This document shows, piece by piece, positions 1-8,874 of a stretch of DNA of 39,544 nucleotides; within the stretch, counting starts at the first letter, position 1; each line of letters starts with the position of its first letter. The stretch is from contig JANYGD010000084.1 of NCBI GenBank assembly GCA_025359405.1, forward strand, positions 1 to 39,544. The letters run 5' to 3'. The position numbers and the translations under genes are program-made. The notes below the pieces were generated by a model, which had not been told where the DNA came from, did not search any database, and saw nothing but the letters and a program-made list of their open reading frames with translations. The DNA is from Methylotenera sp. GTDB lineage: Bacteria; Pseudomonadota; Gammaproteobacteria; Burkholderiales; Methylophilaceae.

Positions 1-79
1 GTTGACCTGACTTCACCAACCGAATTGCTTCTTGCTTGAATTCTATTGTGTACTGCGCTTTTAATTGTTTCGCCTTCAT
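1..79 (-). CDS. Transposase OrfA N-terminus (partial)
   Basis: ATG on the minus strand at 79; translation MKAKQLKAQYTIEFKQEAIRLVKSGQ resembles IS3-family OrfA N-termini. Confidence 0.65.
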   Translation of the reverse strand, partial: MKAKQLKAQYTIEFKQEAIRLVKSGQ

Positions 80-141
80 TTACTGCTCCTTTAGCTAATT
101 TTATCATTAGCTATGGACTCCAGTTTTTGAGGGCAAGGTCA
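1..141 (-). mobile_element. End of an IS3-like insertion sequence, truncated by the window edge
   Basis: Minus strand encodes MKAKQLKAQYTIEFKQEAIRLVKSGQ.. (OrfA-like HTH N-terminus) from about position 79. The outer flank reads TGACCTTGCCCTCAAAAACTGGAGTCCA on the minus strand, resembling an IS3-type terminal inverted repeat that starts with TGA. Confidence 0.65.
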
Positions 142-353
142 TGGCTACTTGGAAAGAAAGCAGCCATTCAACTTAGGTTTTGGTGGCAAGTATCGGTCAA
201 AAACCGTCATTCGATTTAATCGTAAACTGCTCAAAATATCCAACAATTATTGATTTTAAATTAGAATGAAATCTATGAAAAACATTAACAGGATTGTCAT
301 CGGATTATAGTTTCATACGTTAACTAGCAACAATCAACAATAGGAGATTCTAC

Positions 354-890
354 TTGAAACACTTTCTAATTGCTGCTGCTGTAGCAGCAGCCACCGTAAC
401 CACTCCGGCACTGGCTGCCGATGTTGGCGTGTCTGTTACTATTGGACAACCAGGCTTCTATGGCAGAATTGATATTGGCGATTACCCTTACCCTCAGCCA
501 CGTGTAATCTATCGTCAACCAAGAGTGGTTGAGCACGTATATGTTGAGCAAGAACCAATTTATTTGCACGTACCTCCCGGCCATGCTAGAAACTGGCCTA
601 AATTCTGCCATAGATATGATGCTTGTGGCGAACCTGTCTACTTTGTGCAGGATAGCTGGTATGAACAAGAGTACGCTCCGCGCTACCGGGAACAACATGG
701 TGATCACCGTGACGAGCGCTGGGAAGATCGCCGTGAACACGAAGATGAACATCATGAGCGCGGAGATGGCCGTCGTGACGAGCGGAGGGATGATTATCAT
801 GGGGACCGTGGGGATGAGGGCCCGGGCAACAGTCAAGACCACAGTAACAATGGCCACGGCAAGCATAAAGGTCATGGCAAAAACCACTAG
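354..890 (+). CDS. Secreted hypothetical protein with a His/Asp/Glu/Arg-rich C-terminus
   Basis: TTG start preceded by TAGGAG; clear signal peptide MKHFLIAAAVAAATVTTPALAAD; charged His-rich tail. Confidence 0.75.
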   Translation: MKHFLIAAAVAAATVTTPALAADVGVSVTIGQPGFYGRIDIGDYPYPQPRVIYRQPRVVEHVYVEQEPIYLHVPPGHARNWPKFCHRYDACGEPVYFVQDSWYEQEYAPRYREQHGDHRDERWEDRREHEDEHHERGDGRRDERRDDYHGDRGDEGPGNSQDHSNNGHGKHKGHGKNH

Positions 891-943
891 GATATCCGTT
901 GTATACAGAATGCTGAGCGTCCGCTTAGGGTCGAAACTAGACA

Positions 944-1312
944 TCAGTCATACTTAATATACTTAAACCGCACGTCGTCATTGGGCGTGCCGGTGAGCGC
1001 GCCGCCTTCATTGGCAGGTTGCCAGCCAATCACTTGCTCAATTTTGGCGGCTAATTCAAAATCTTTATCGGTGATGCCTTTGGCGTCGTGCGTGCACAAT
1101 TTCACAATCACAAACGCGTAAGAAACCGTTAAATCAGGATGATGCCAGGCAGCTTCGGCCAAATGCCCAACCGTGTTGACGACCATCAGCGTCGCTTTCC
1201 AGCCGCTGGTTTTGTACTTGCGGCGTATCCAGCCATCCTCCAAAAACCAATGTGGAAGCTCGTTTTCGAGCCTTTGCTTGGTTTCGCTTTCTGAATAAAC
1301 TTTGCCAGTCAT
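944..1312 (-). CDS. Pterin-4a-carbinolamine dehydratase-like protein (PCD)
   Basis: Contains EAAWHHPDLTVSYAFVIVKLCTH...D, matching the PCD active-site signature E-x3-HHP-x5-Y-x9-H-..-D. Confidence 0.85.
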   Translation of the reverse strand: MTGKVYSESETKQRLENELPHWFLEDGWIRRKYKTSGWKATLMVVNTVGHLAEAAWHHPDLTVSYAFVIVKLCTHDAKGITDKDFELAAKIEQVIGWQPANEGGALTGTPNDDVRFKYIKYD

Positions 1313-1927
1313 TTAGTGAATCGAAGAGCCGATTTTGCCCAACTTTTGCTCATCAACGCCCTCTTCAAAATGAACAAAGTCGGTCTTTTTAATAATCCAA
1401 GATGAAAATGCTTTATCCATCGCAAAGTCACCAAACACTTGGTCAACAAGCCCAGTCTCAGTAATGGTTTTAAGCTTTAGCTTGCCCTCGTTTGGCTTAT
1501 CCGATTTAACTAAAACAAGATGTTGTGCGTCTAATTTCTCTGCCAACCAAGCGGCTAAACTATCAGAAGTAACGTCCCAGTTTTTTGGAATATTATAGTC
1601 TGCCAGCACCATTTTACTGGGCAGCCAGACAATACCGCGATGCTGCCAAGTGCCTTCAGCGATCTCAAATTCACTGGTTGCCGTCATTAATGCTGGGTTT
1701 AAATTGGCCAACATCAAACCAAATTGATCCATCGCCAGCATTGCTAACCTGTGCGCGCAAGCGTCACTTATTTTAGATAATTTTTGCGCTTCACGTACGG
1801 CATCGGCAAACAAACCACCACCTGGCACAATGATTATTTTGCCATCGCTATGCTTTGCAACTACTTCTAACCAACGCTCTAACTCTGGTGAGCCTAATAA
1901 GCTGCCACCAATTTTTACCACCCACAT
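1313..1927 (-). CDS. Amino acid kinase superfamily protein, MfnE-like (furan phosphate kinase)
   Basis: MWVVKIGGSLLGSPELERWL and IIIVPGGGLFADAVR kinase motifs; sits in a C1 cofactor cluster. Start trimmed to the Met before VVKIGGSL. Confidence 0.75.
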   Translation of the reverse strand: MWVVKIGGSLLGSPELERWLEVVAKHSDGKIIIVPGGGLFADAVREAQKLSKISDACAHRLAMLAMDQFGLMLANLNPALMTATSEFEIAEGTWQHRGIVWLPSKMVLADYNIPKNWDVTSDSLAAWLAEKLDAQHLVLVKSDKPNEGKLKLKTITETGLVDQVFGDFAMDKAFSSWIIKKTDFVHFEEGVDEQKLGKIGSSIH

Positions 1928-2069
1928 GGATTTTTCCTTATCTCTTTCCATTTCGGCCTACCTTTCTTTTCTACTCAACTTGTTGAATACGAAATTTTGG
2001 TAATATTGTTGTTAATATCCTCAAAAATGGTATGGGTTGTTATTATTTTTTCATCATTAAGAAGCTTAA

Positions 2070-3503
2070 TCAAAGCCTCATAAAAAATTTCATTACAGTT
2101 ATAAAACTAGACGCTTTGTCTAGGGTTTCATTATATTCTTTTCTTTCATCCGAGTCTGCAACTATGCCGCCGCCCGCATAAAAACTCAGTTCATTTTGGT
2201 TCACTAGCGCTGTGCGAATCGCTATACTGGTATCCATATCGCCATCAAAGCCGATATAGCCAATTGCGCCACAATACAAACCACGTCGATGCGGCTCCAG
2301 TTCATCAATAATCTGCATGGCGCGCAACTTAGGTGCGCCAGTAATCGATCCGCCGGGAAAGCAATCTCGAAGCACATCCACAGACGTTTTGCTGGGCTTT
2401 AATTTGCCCACAATAATGCTGACCAGATGATGTACGTTAGCAAAACTTTGCAGCTGAAAAAGCTTATTCACTTTAACGCTACCTAGTGCACAGCTTTTGC
2501 TCAAATCGTTTCGCAGCAAATCCACTATCATCAAATTCTCCGCCTTATCCTTAGCGCTCGTCAATAGCTCCTTTGAGTAGGCTAAGTCTTGTTCTACATC
2601 ATTCGAACGTGGTCGTGTGCCTTTAATGGGGCGGGTTTCGACGTGATTGCCATTGGTTTGAATAAAGCGCTCGGGCGAGTTTGAAAGCACTTGAAAACTT
2701 TCATTCTCGTTCAAAGGCAAATTCATATACGCCATAAACGGTGCCGGGCTAATCTCGCGCAATTTTCTGTAAACCAGCCAACTATTGCCGACCACTTCAG
2801 CCGAAAAACGCTGCGCCAGATTCACTTGGTAACAGTCACCCGCCTCAATGTAAGCTTTAATTTTGACAAACGCTAGGCTGTATTGCGGTTCGGGCAAGTT
2901 GGAAGTCACTGGCGTTTTAACTTCAAATTTTCTTATATTATTTTCTTTTAATGATGCCCCGCAAGTCCCATCGAATAAGGCTTGTAGCCTAAGCCAATTT
3001 TTTTGTGTTTCTGCATTTAAACCATGCGAAACTAATACACTTTTCTTTTCGCGATGATCCACCACCAGCGCCCAATCGTAAATACCTATCATCATTTCGG
3101 GCATTTTCACTGTTGGCAGCGCATTTGTCGGCAATTTTTCGATGCGCCGCGCCAAATCGTAGGCAAAATAACCCAACGCACCACCCGCAAAAGGCGCATC
3201 CAGAATTCGTTCTAGCTTAAGTGCGGGGTATTTACTGAGTATTTTTTTAAGCAACAAAAATGGATCTTCTTGCGAAGTTTTAGTCTGCCCATTTTGCGCA
3301 ATGGTGGTGGTTTCGCCGCGCGTCACCAACGTAATAAACGGCTCGGCAACGAGAATGTCATAACGCCCATATTGGCTGCCAAGCATACCAGTTAAAGGAT
3401 TGAGCATCTGTCCGCTATCGAGCAGTATCGCCCACGGTTGCTCGGCGATGCGCTCAAATAGCTGCGCGCTATCGTGGTGATATTGAATTTCGTGTTTAAG
3501 CAT
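2070..3503 (-). CDS. pabB: Aminodeoxychorismate synthase component I
   Basis: Chorismate-binding signatures: RPIKGTRPR, LLRNDLSKSCALGSV, FPGGSITGAPKLRAMQIIDELEPHRRG, YNETLDKA. Confidence 0.9.
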   Translation of the reverse strand: MLKHEIQYHHDSAQLFERIAEQPWAILLDSGQMLNPLTGMLGSQYGRYDILVAEPFITLVTRGETTTIAQNGQTKTSQEDPFLLLKKILSKYPALKLERILDAPFAGGALGYFAYDLARRIEKLPTNALPTVKMPEMMIGIYDWALVVDHREKKSVLVSHGLNAETQKNWLRLQALFDGTCGASLKENNIRKFEVKTPVTSNLPEPQYSLAFVKIKAYIEAGDCYQVNLAQRFSAEVVGNSWLVYRKLREISPAPFMAYMNLPLNENESFQVLSNSPERFIQTNGNHVETRPIKGTRPRSNDVEQDLAYSKELLTSAKDKAENLMIVDLLRNDLSKSCALGSVKVNKLFQLQSFANVHHLVSIIVGKLKPSKTSVDVLRDCFPGGSITGAPKLRAMQIIDELEPHRRGLYCGAIGYIGFDGDMDTSIAIRTALVNQNELSFYAGGGIVADSDERKEYNETLDKASSFITVMKFFMRL

Positions 3504-3504
3504 A

Positions 3505-4542
3505 TTACCTTGCCAGCTGTTTTTTTACTAAAAGCGCCACCGCGCAAGCTGGAAAACAAACTTCTAAATCAGCATGCCCTGCAAAGCTCATGGATATTGG
3601 TTCATAGGCGCATCCAAAATCATGAGCAAGTGCTTTTACTAAAAAACTGCCCGCCCCAGCACCGATGATAGTCACACTAGGATTGAGATGCTTTAATACC
3701 GCCGCTTTAATTTGATTCATCTGCAAAGATCTGCAAGTATTCGCCAAAATTTTCCAAGTATTCATTGGTCTGTCTTCCACATCATGTCCAACCATTCTAG
3801 CGAGCCTACGTGCGCTTTCCGTGGCAGTTTTGCCTTTGCCGTCGGCGGTTTCTGCCATGTCATGTTCTGGCAAAAGTTCACCCGTTAATCGGTAAACATC
3901 CGCCATCGTTGCAAAATATTCTGCAGCCACATTAATTTCAACACTTTCAAATGGCAACTTTTGTGCCAATGCCATCACTGGTGTGCGCACCACGCCCGTG
4001 TAAACCAGACTGTCATCCTGCATGCGGTTCGCATCAGACAAACCATTCGTCACCACGTTTCCATTGCTAATCGCAATAATATCCGTCGTAGTGCTGCCAA
4101 TATCCACCAATAATACGTCTTGCACGTGAATTGCAAGCGCGCTGGCGCTCGCATGCCAGTTGGTTGAGGCAATGGGGCTTGTATTTTCTGAAACGCGTTC
4201 TAGCGTCACAAAACCGCTATTTGCAGCATAAAAAAATGTGTCTTTTGCTAGCAATTTTGCAACTAAGGTTGAAATTTCAATCACACCTTCATGCCGATTT
4301 GCAAATAAATCCACCAATTCACCTGTCATAGTCACTGCATGTAATGCCTCGGAAGGCTCTATTTTAAAGGCTTGCATGGCATTGCCTATTGCGATTTCTA
4401 GTTGATCTAAACCACACCAAAGCGGACAAGGCAGCTGCAACACTTGCATCACTTCTCCATTTTCATTCAACAGCACAGCTTTTAGGTGCGCGCCGCCAAT
4501 ATCCCAACCAATAATGGGTTTAGATATGAAAAGTTCAGACAT
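3505..4542 (-). CDS. H4MPT-linked C1 transfer pathway protein, hydantoinase/oxoprolinase-like (MfnF-like, COG1548 type)
   Basis: IIGWDIGGAHLKAVLL and LLVDIGSTTTDIIAI phosphate-binding motifs; GAGAGSFLVKALA; neighbourhood. Confidence 0.8.
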   Translation of the reverse strand: MSELFISKPIIGWDIGGAHLKAVLLNENGEVMQVLQLPCPLWCGLDQLEIAIGNAMQAFKIEPSEALHAVTMTGELVDLFANRHEGVIEISTLVAKLLAKDTFFYAANSGFVTLERVSENTSPIASTNWHASASALAIHVQDVLLVDIGSTTTDIIAISNGNVVTNGLSDANRMQDDSLVYTGVVRTPVMALAQKLPFESVEINVAAEYFATMADVYRLTGELLPEHDMAETADGKGKTATESARRLARMVGHDVEDRPMNTWKILANTCRSLQMNQIKAAVLKHLNPSVTIIGAGAGSFLVKALAHDFGCAYEPISMSFAGHADLEVCFPACAVALLVKKQLAR

Positions 4543-5560
4543 GAATGTTCACAACATTTTGTTGCAATTTTGGCCATTTAAAGCGCGGCTTCGTAAGTGT
4601 GTTGATAATCAGCTCAGCTGGATTCTTCCCAATAGCCTCGCGCAAACCCGCATAGCTAGTGGTTAAACGCGGATTTATTTCTACCACGATTATTTCGTCA
4701 TTATCCACAATGACATCAATGCCCACATAACCCGCCAAATCTGGAAACGTTTTTGCAATTTGATTTGCGACCAATTCAAATTGTGGCCAATGTTCGCGCA
4801 TGCCATTTATTACGCTTCCTTTGTAGCTAAGCCTATGATTATTAATCTCAATTAGCTGTGTATTACAACTTAATACATGCGCTTTGCCTTTTTTTATTAT
4901 GCATGAAATGCTGGCGGACTCGCCAGGTTGATAAGCTTGAATCACATGCGTGAGTTGCTTATCATTTTGCTCAATCCAATCTTGCAAATCGTCCGCATTA
5001 TTGAAGCACACGCTGTCGCTGCAACCCGCACCATCATTGGGTTTTGCCAGCCAAATCCAATGGCTTTTTGGCCAATTATCGTAAGTGTAAGTGGCTATCG
5101 TTGCAATGCCCGCCTCTTCTAAAGCCAAACAGGTCGCCATTTTTTCGCTGGTAATTTTAATGGAGGAAAGCCCACAACCCAATACCAGTTTGTCTTGCAG
5201 GACAGTGATTTGCGTTAAATAATGTAAGGTGCCATCTGTTTCTGGCGCGATTAAAAAAACCGCGTCGGCGCTTTTTATCTGCTCTTGCCAAATCTGCCAA
5301 ACATCGTCATTGGCTTGCACTGTTATGCACTCGTCACATAGTATTGGCGCGCTTAAACGCACATCCACCGTGGTGCTAACACTATAATTTAAACTAGATA
5401 AATCACGTAGCAAAGCATCGCGCATCAACGCGCCTTCGCTTGTCAATGATTCAGGTAGTAACTCCGCACACAAGCCACCACCAGTGATAAACTCACACAC
5501 AAATATTTTATTAAGTTTGATGATGCAAATAATCCCTGTGATTGATTTATTAGATGGCAC
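4535..5560 (-). CDS. ATP-grasp ligase, MfnD-like (tyramine/tyrosine-glutamate ligase type)
   Basis: KIFVCEFITGGGLCAELLPESL N-terminus, AKPNDGAGCSDSV, GYVGIDVIV..EIIVVEINPRLTTSYAGLR ATP-grasp motifs. Exact start uncertain: the only upstream ATG is at 5560. Confidence 0.8.
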   Translation of the reverse strand: MPSNKSITGIICIIKLNKIFVCEFITGGGLCAELLPESLTSEGALMRDALLRDLSSLNYSVSTTVDVRLSAPILCDECITVQANDDVWQIWQEQIKSADAVFLIAPETDGTLHYLTQITVLQDKLVLGCGLSSIKITSEKMATCLALEEAGIATIATYTYDNWPKSHWIWLAKPNDGAGCSDSVCFNNADDLQDWIEQNDKQLTHVIQAYQPGESASISCIIKKGKAHVLSCNTQLIEINNHRLSYKGSVINGMREHWPQFELVANQIAKTFPDLAGYVGIDVIVDNDEIIVVEINPRLTTSYAGLREAIGKNPAELIINTLTKPRFKWPKLQQNVVNIHV

Positions 5561-6233
5561 AGTCGTACACGCAAAAAAAGGCGAGCGACAGCATTATCAG
5601 CCAATAAAATCTTTACTTACTCCATCCAGCAAGCCACTGGATATTGTGGCGGCTTTGCTTGATTTATACCCATTTTCGCAGCTTTATGTTGCCGATTTAA
5701 ACGCTATACAAAAGCTTGGCGATAACTTTAACGTCATTCACGCTATTTCTCAAAAATTTCCGCAGCTTAAACTATGGCTTGATGCGGGCATCAGCAACAA
5801 TCCTGAGCGTAATATTGTGCATTCTAACGTGATTTTGGGCAGCGAAAATTTTTCTATGCCTGAAAATAGGTCAAATCTAGAAAATTTTTTAACACTAAAA
5901 CATCAGCTGAAAAACGATTTCGTATTATCCTTAGACTTTATGCCAAGCGGCTACCAAGGCCCTGCAGATTTGTTGCAAACTAGCGCCCACTGGCCACAAA
6001 ACGTGATTGTGATGTTGCTGGCAAACGTAGGAGCCAACCAAGGGTTAAACACTGATTTAATCAATGAAATCATGGCACTCGCGAAAGGCCATAATGTCTA
6101 CGTAGCAGGCGGGATAAGGCATGTAAAGGATTTGGCTATGTTAAAAAAAATGGGCGTACATGGCGCTTTAATCGCTACTGCTTTGCATCAAAAGCAGCTG
6201 ACTTTCCGGCAGCTAAAAGACTTTTGCCAATAA
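5520..6233 (+). CDS. HisA/HisF-related TIM-barrel protein of C1 clusters
   Basis: MMQIIPVIDLLDGTVVHAKKGERQHY resembles HisA; YVAGGIRHVKDLAMLKKMGVHGALIATALH phosphate-binding end. Start set to the Met aligned with HisA rather than the upstream ATG at 5484. Confidence 0.8.
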   Translation: MMQIIPVIDLLDGTVVHAKKGERQHYQPIKSLLTPSSKPLDIVAALLDLYPFSQLYVADLNAIQKLGDNFNVIHAISQKFPQLKLWLDAGISNNPERNIVHSNVILGSENFSMPENRSNLENFLTLKHQLKNDFVLSLDFMPSGYQGPADLLQTSAHWPQNVIVMLLANVGANQGLNTDLINEIMALAKGHNVYVAGGIRHVKDLAMLKKMGVHGALIATALHQKQLTFRQLKDFCQ

Positions 6234-6234
6234 A

Positions 6235-6256
6235 AAACCCGAGCAAGCTCGGGTTT
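6235..6256. terminator. Bidirectional hairpin terminator between hisAF and PHI genes
   Basis: AAACCCGAGC-AA-GCTCGGGTTT perfect stem, with a T-run on the minus-strand exit, between convergent gene ends. Confidence 0.85.
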
Positions 6257-6274
6257 AAATTCACTACAAATTTC

Positions 6275-6811
6275 TTACTCAAGATTAGCATGAAGCCCGC
6301 GCATGCTTTCTTCGGTCAAGCCTTTAGCAAAAATGATTTCAGAAATAACCGCTTCTAAGTAAATCAAAGTTGAAAGCTCAAATTGTGAGCCCATTGGCAT
6401 GCCTTTGGTGAGTGGGAAGCTATTATCGTTGCCAACTTGGATAGTTAAATCCGCCACATCCGCCATGGCTGACGTTGCCTTCATCGAAACCACTGCTAAT
6501 TTGGCGCCGACTGATTTGGCTTTTTTCACCAATGGCAACAAGGTTTCTGTGCCGCCTGAGCCTGAAATAATCACTAACAAATCGCCGGCTTTAATGGCGG
6601 GGGTAACGATTTCACCGATCATATTCACCTGGTAGCCGCTGTGCGTTAAGCGCATAGCAAAAAAGCGTGAAACCAAGCCAGAACGGCCTGCACCGCCAAC
6701 AAATATGCGGCCTGCACCATCTACAAGTTTGATTAGTTTTGCAGCGCTGCTGGCGTTTGTCTCAGATAAAATGGTAGTAAGTCTACCTAAAATTAATTTT
6801 TGATGATCCAT
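6275..6811 (-). CDS. hxlB: 6-phospho-3-hexuloisomerase (PHI)
   Basis: SIS-domain protein: FVGGAGRSGLVSRFFAMRLTHSGY, VISGSGGTETLL, MPMGSQFE; downstream of HPS. Confidence 0.92.
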   Translation of the reverse strand: MDHQKLILGRLTTILSETNASSAAKLIKLVDGAGRIFVGGAGRSGLVSRFFAMRLTHSGYQVNMIGEIVTPAIKAGDLLVIISGSGGTETLLPLVKKAKSVGAKLAVVSMKATSAMADVADLTIQVGNDNSFPLTKGMPMGSQFELSTLIYLEAVISEIIFAKGLTEESMRGLHANLE

Positions 6812-6840
6812 CTTAAATTCCTAACTAATTAAAATTATAA

Positions 6841-6872
6841 AAAATCCCGACGCATTGCTGGGTCGGGATTTT
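6841..6872 (-). terminator. Rho-independent-type hairpin in the HPS-PHI intergenic region
   Basis: AAAATCCCGAC...GTCGGGATTTT, 11-bp perfect stem followed by T-rich sequence on the minus strand. Confidence 0.85.
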
Positions 6873-6921
6873 ATTTGCTCGCATCAATAATTGCTTATTG
6901 CAATAATTACTGATTAATCGC

Positions 6922-7557
6922 TTATTTACCGTGAGCGATTTTTGTGATTTCAGCAGCAGAAGCAGCTGGATCAGCAGCGCCGTAGATAGCAGCACCAGCA
7001 ACAATGATTGAAGCGCCAGCATCACGTACTTGGCCAGCTGTAGCCGCTTTTACGCCACCAGCAACTGAGATATCAACGCCTAATTTTAAACCAGCAACCA
7101 TTGCCAAATCGCTAAATGGTGTTTGACCTGCTGCTTGTTGATCTAAACCTGTGTGCACGCCAATGATGTGCGCGCCCAATTTAGCCACTTCACGCGTACG
7201 CGCTTCTTTATCAGCCACGTTGATTAAGTCAACTTGTGCTTTTTTGCCGTATTTGTTTGCAACATCGATAATGCCTTTGATTGTACCAATATCAGCACAG
7301 CCTAACACTGTACAAATATCTGCACCGGCTTTGTAGAATGGCTCAGCTTCATAGTAGCCAGCGTCCATTGTTTTTAAATCAACTAAAATTTTGTTATTTG
7401 GGAATTTTGCACGTAATGTTTCAAGCATTTTGATACCGTTATGCTTAATGCATGGTGTACCAATTTCCAAGATATCTACGTGTGGTGCAACTGCAGTTGC
7501 TAATGCAACGGTTGCGTCAAAATCTAATGAATCTAATGCCATTTGGGTCATTGCCAT
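6922..7557 (-). CDS. hxlA: 3-hexulose-6-phosphate synthase (HPS)
   Basis: MALDSLDFDATVALATAVAPHVDILEIGTPCIKHNG, DLKTMDAGYYEAEPFYKAGAD, SVAGGVKAATAGQVRDAGASIIVAGAAIYGAADP. Confidence 0.95.
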   Translation of the reverse strand: MAMTQMALDSLDFDATVALATAVAPHVDILEIGTPCIKHNGIKMLETLRAKFPNNKILVDLKTMDAGYYEAEPFYKAGADICTVLGCADIGTIKGIIDVANKYGKKAQVDLINVADKEARTREVAKLGAHIIGVHTGLDQQAAGQTPFSDLAMVAGLKLGVDISVAGGVKAATAGQVRDAGASIIVAGAAIYGAADPAASAAEITKIAHGK

Positions 7558-7729
7558 GGTGTACTCTCCGATTAAAAATTTTATTAAACTTAATACTCAA
7601 AGCTAAAATACTTAAAGTAATTAATTAATTATTGATTGTAACTATATAATTTAGCTACAAAATTTTACAACTAAATCGTTTTGTTAATTGCCCTAGAAGC
7701 TAAGTTCTAATTGGCGTTTAACGAATTTG

Positions 7730-7810
7730 AAGCTGGACCCTCAATCTTAAGTGCCCAGCTTATTGTTGTCAATGTTAAACCGCAAATATTACAACTTAGT
7801 TACGGTTTAA
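7730..7810. promoter_or_regulatory. Pair of inverted repeats in the tal-HPS intergenic region
   Basis: AAGCTGG(7730-7736)/CCAGCTT(7755-7761) and TTAAACCG(7775-7782)/CGGTTTAA(7803-7810). Confidence 0.45.
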
Positions 7811-7835
7811 TGCAATTTTCTATATGACTAGAAAT

Positions 7836-8786
7836 TTACAGTCTTGCGGCTAAAGCCACTTCTAGCTTGATTTGGTCAGCTACAAAACCGCGAATACCTT
7901 CGGCCAATTTTTCGGTCGCCATTGCGTCTTGGTTCAATTCAAAGCGGAACTCTTCTTCTGTCATTCTGGCTGGTGGTGCAGATTTTGCGCCGCCATCCTT
8001 CAACACACGAACCAAAGTACCTTCCGTCGCGGCTAAATCTTGCAACAAGTTGGGTGATACGGTTAAGCGATCGCAACCAGCAAGCGCTATCAACTCGCCC
8101 GTGTTACGAAATGATGCGCCCATAACCACGGTTTTAAAGCCATGCTCTTTATAGAATGCATAAATGTTGCGCACTGAAACTACGCCCGGGTCAGTTTCTT
8201 GTGTGTAAGTTTCGCCCGTTTTAGCTTTGTACCAATCTAAAATACGGCCAACAAAAGGTGAAATCAAAAATACGCCAGCTTCAGCACAGGCGCGGGCTTG
8301 GCCAAAACCGAATAGCAATGTGAGGTTACAATTGATGCCTTCTTTTTCTAAAATTTCGCCGGCCTTAACGCCTTCCCAAGTTGAGGCTAGTTTAATCAAC
8401 ACGCGATCTTTACCCACGCCAGAATCTTGATATAGCTTGATTAATTTACGACCTTTTGCCACCATTTTTTCCACGTTAAATGACAAGCGCGCGTCTACTT
8501 CGGTCGAAATACGGCCTGGCACTACTTTAGTGATTTCTAAACCAATCAGCACGGCTAATTTGTCGGCTGCGTTTTCAATTTGTGCTTCTTTGCTACCGCC
8601 CAATTTTTTGGCGTGCGCAATAGAGTCATCAATCAAATGCGCGTATTGCAGCAATGTGCTGGCTTTAAGTAATAATGATGGATTAGTTGTCGCATCCACG
8701 GGTTTAACGGTTTTAATCGCTTCTACGTCGCCTGTGTCGGCCACGATTGTGGTCATGCTTTTGAGCTGATCTAATAAATTTGCCAT
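7836..8786 (-). CDS. tal: Transaldolase
   Basis: [26 protein letters not shown] (Schiff-base Lys), [23 protein letters not shown]. Confidence 0.95.
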   Translation of the reverse strand: MANLLDQLKSMTTIVADTGDVEAIKTVKPVDATTNPSLLLKASTLLQYAHLIDDSIAHAKKLGGSKEAQIENAADKLAVLIGLEITKVVPGRISTEVDARLSFNVEKMVAKGRKLIKLYQDSGVGKDRVLIKLASTWEGVKAGEILEKEGINCNLTLLFGFGQARACAEAGVFLISPFVGRILDWYKAKTGETYTQETDPGVVSVRNIYAFYKEHGFKTVVMGASFRNTGELIALAGCDRLTVSPNLLQDLAATEGTLVRVLKDGGAKSAPPARMTEEEFRFELNQDAMATEKLAEGIRGFVADQIKLEVALAARL

Positions 8787-8874
8787 TGCATCCTCCTAAA
8801 TAATTTAACAAAATTCTTATTGAAATTCAGACCGAGTATTGTATCCCAAAATTTTTATTTTCAATACGTCTTGC

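Noticed and set aside
366-957. Long ORFs overlapping the His-rich secreted protein (366-944 minus, 529-957 plus)
   Set aside because: The sense frame has a signal peptide and ribosome-binding site; the overlapping frames are low-complexity translations produced by biased codons.
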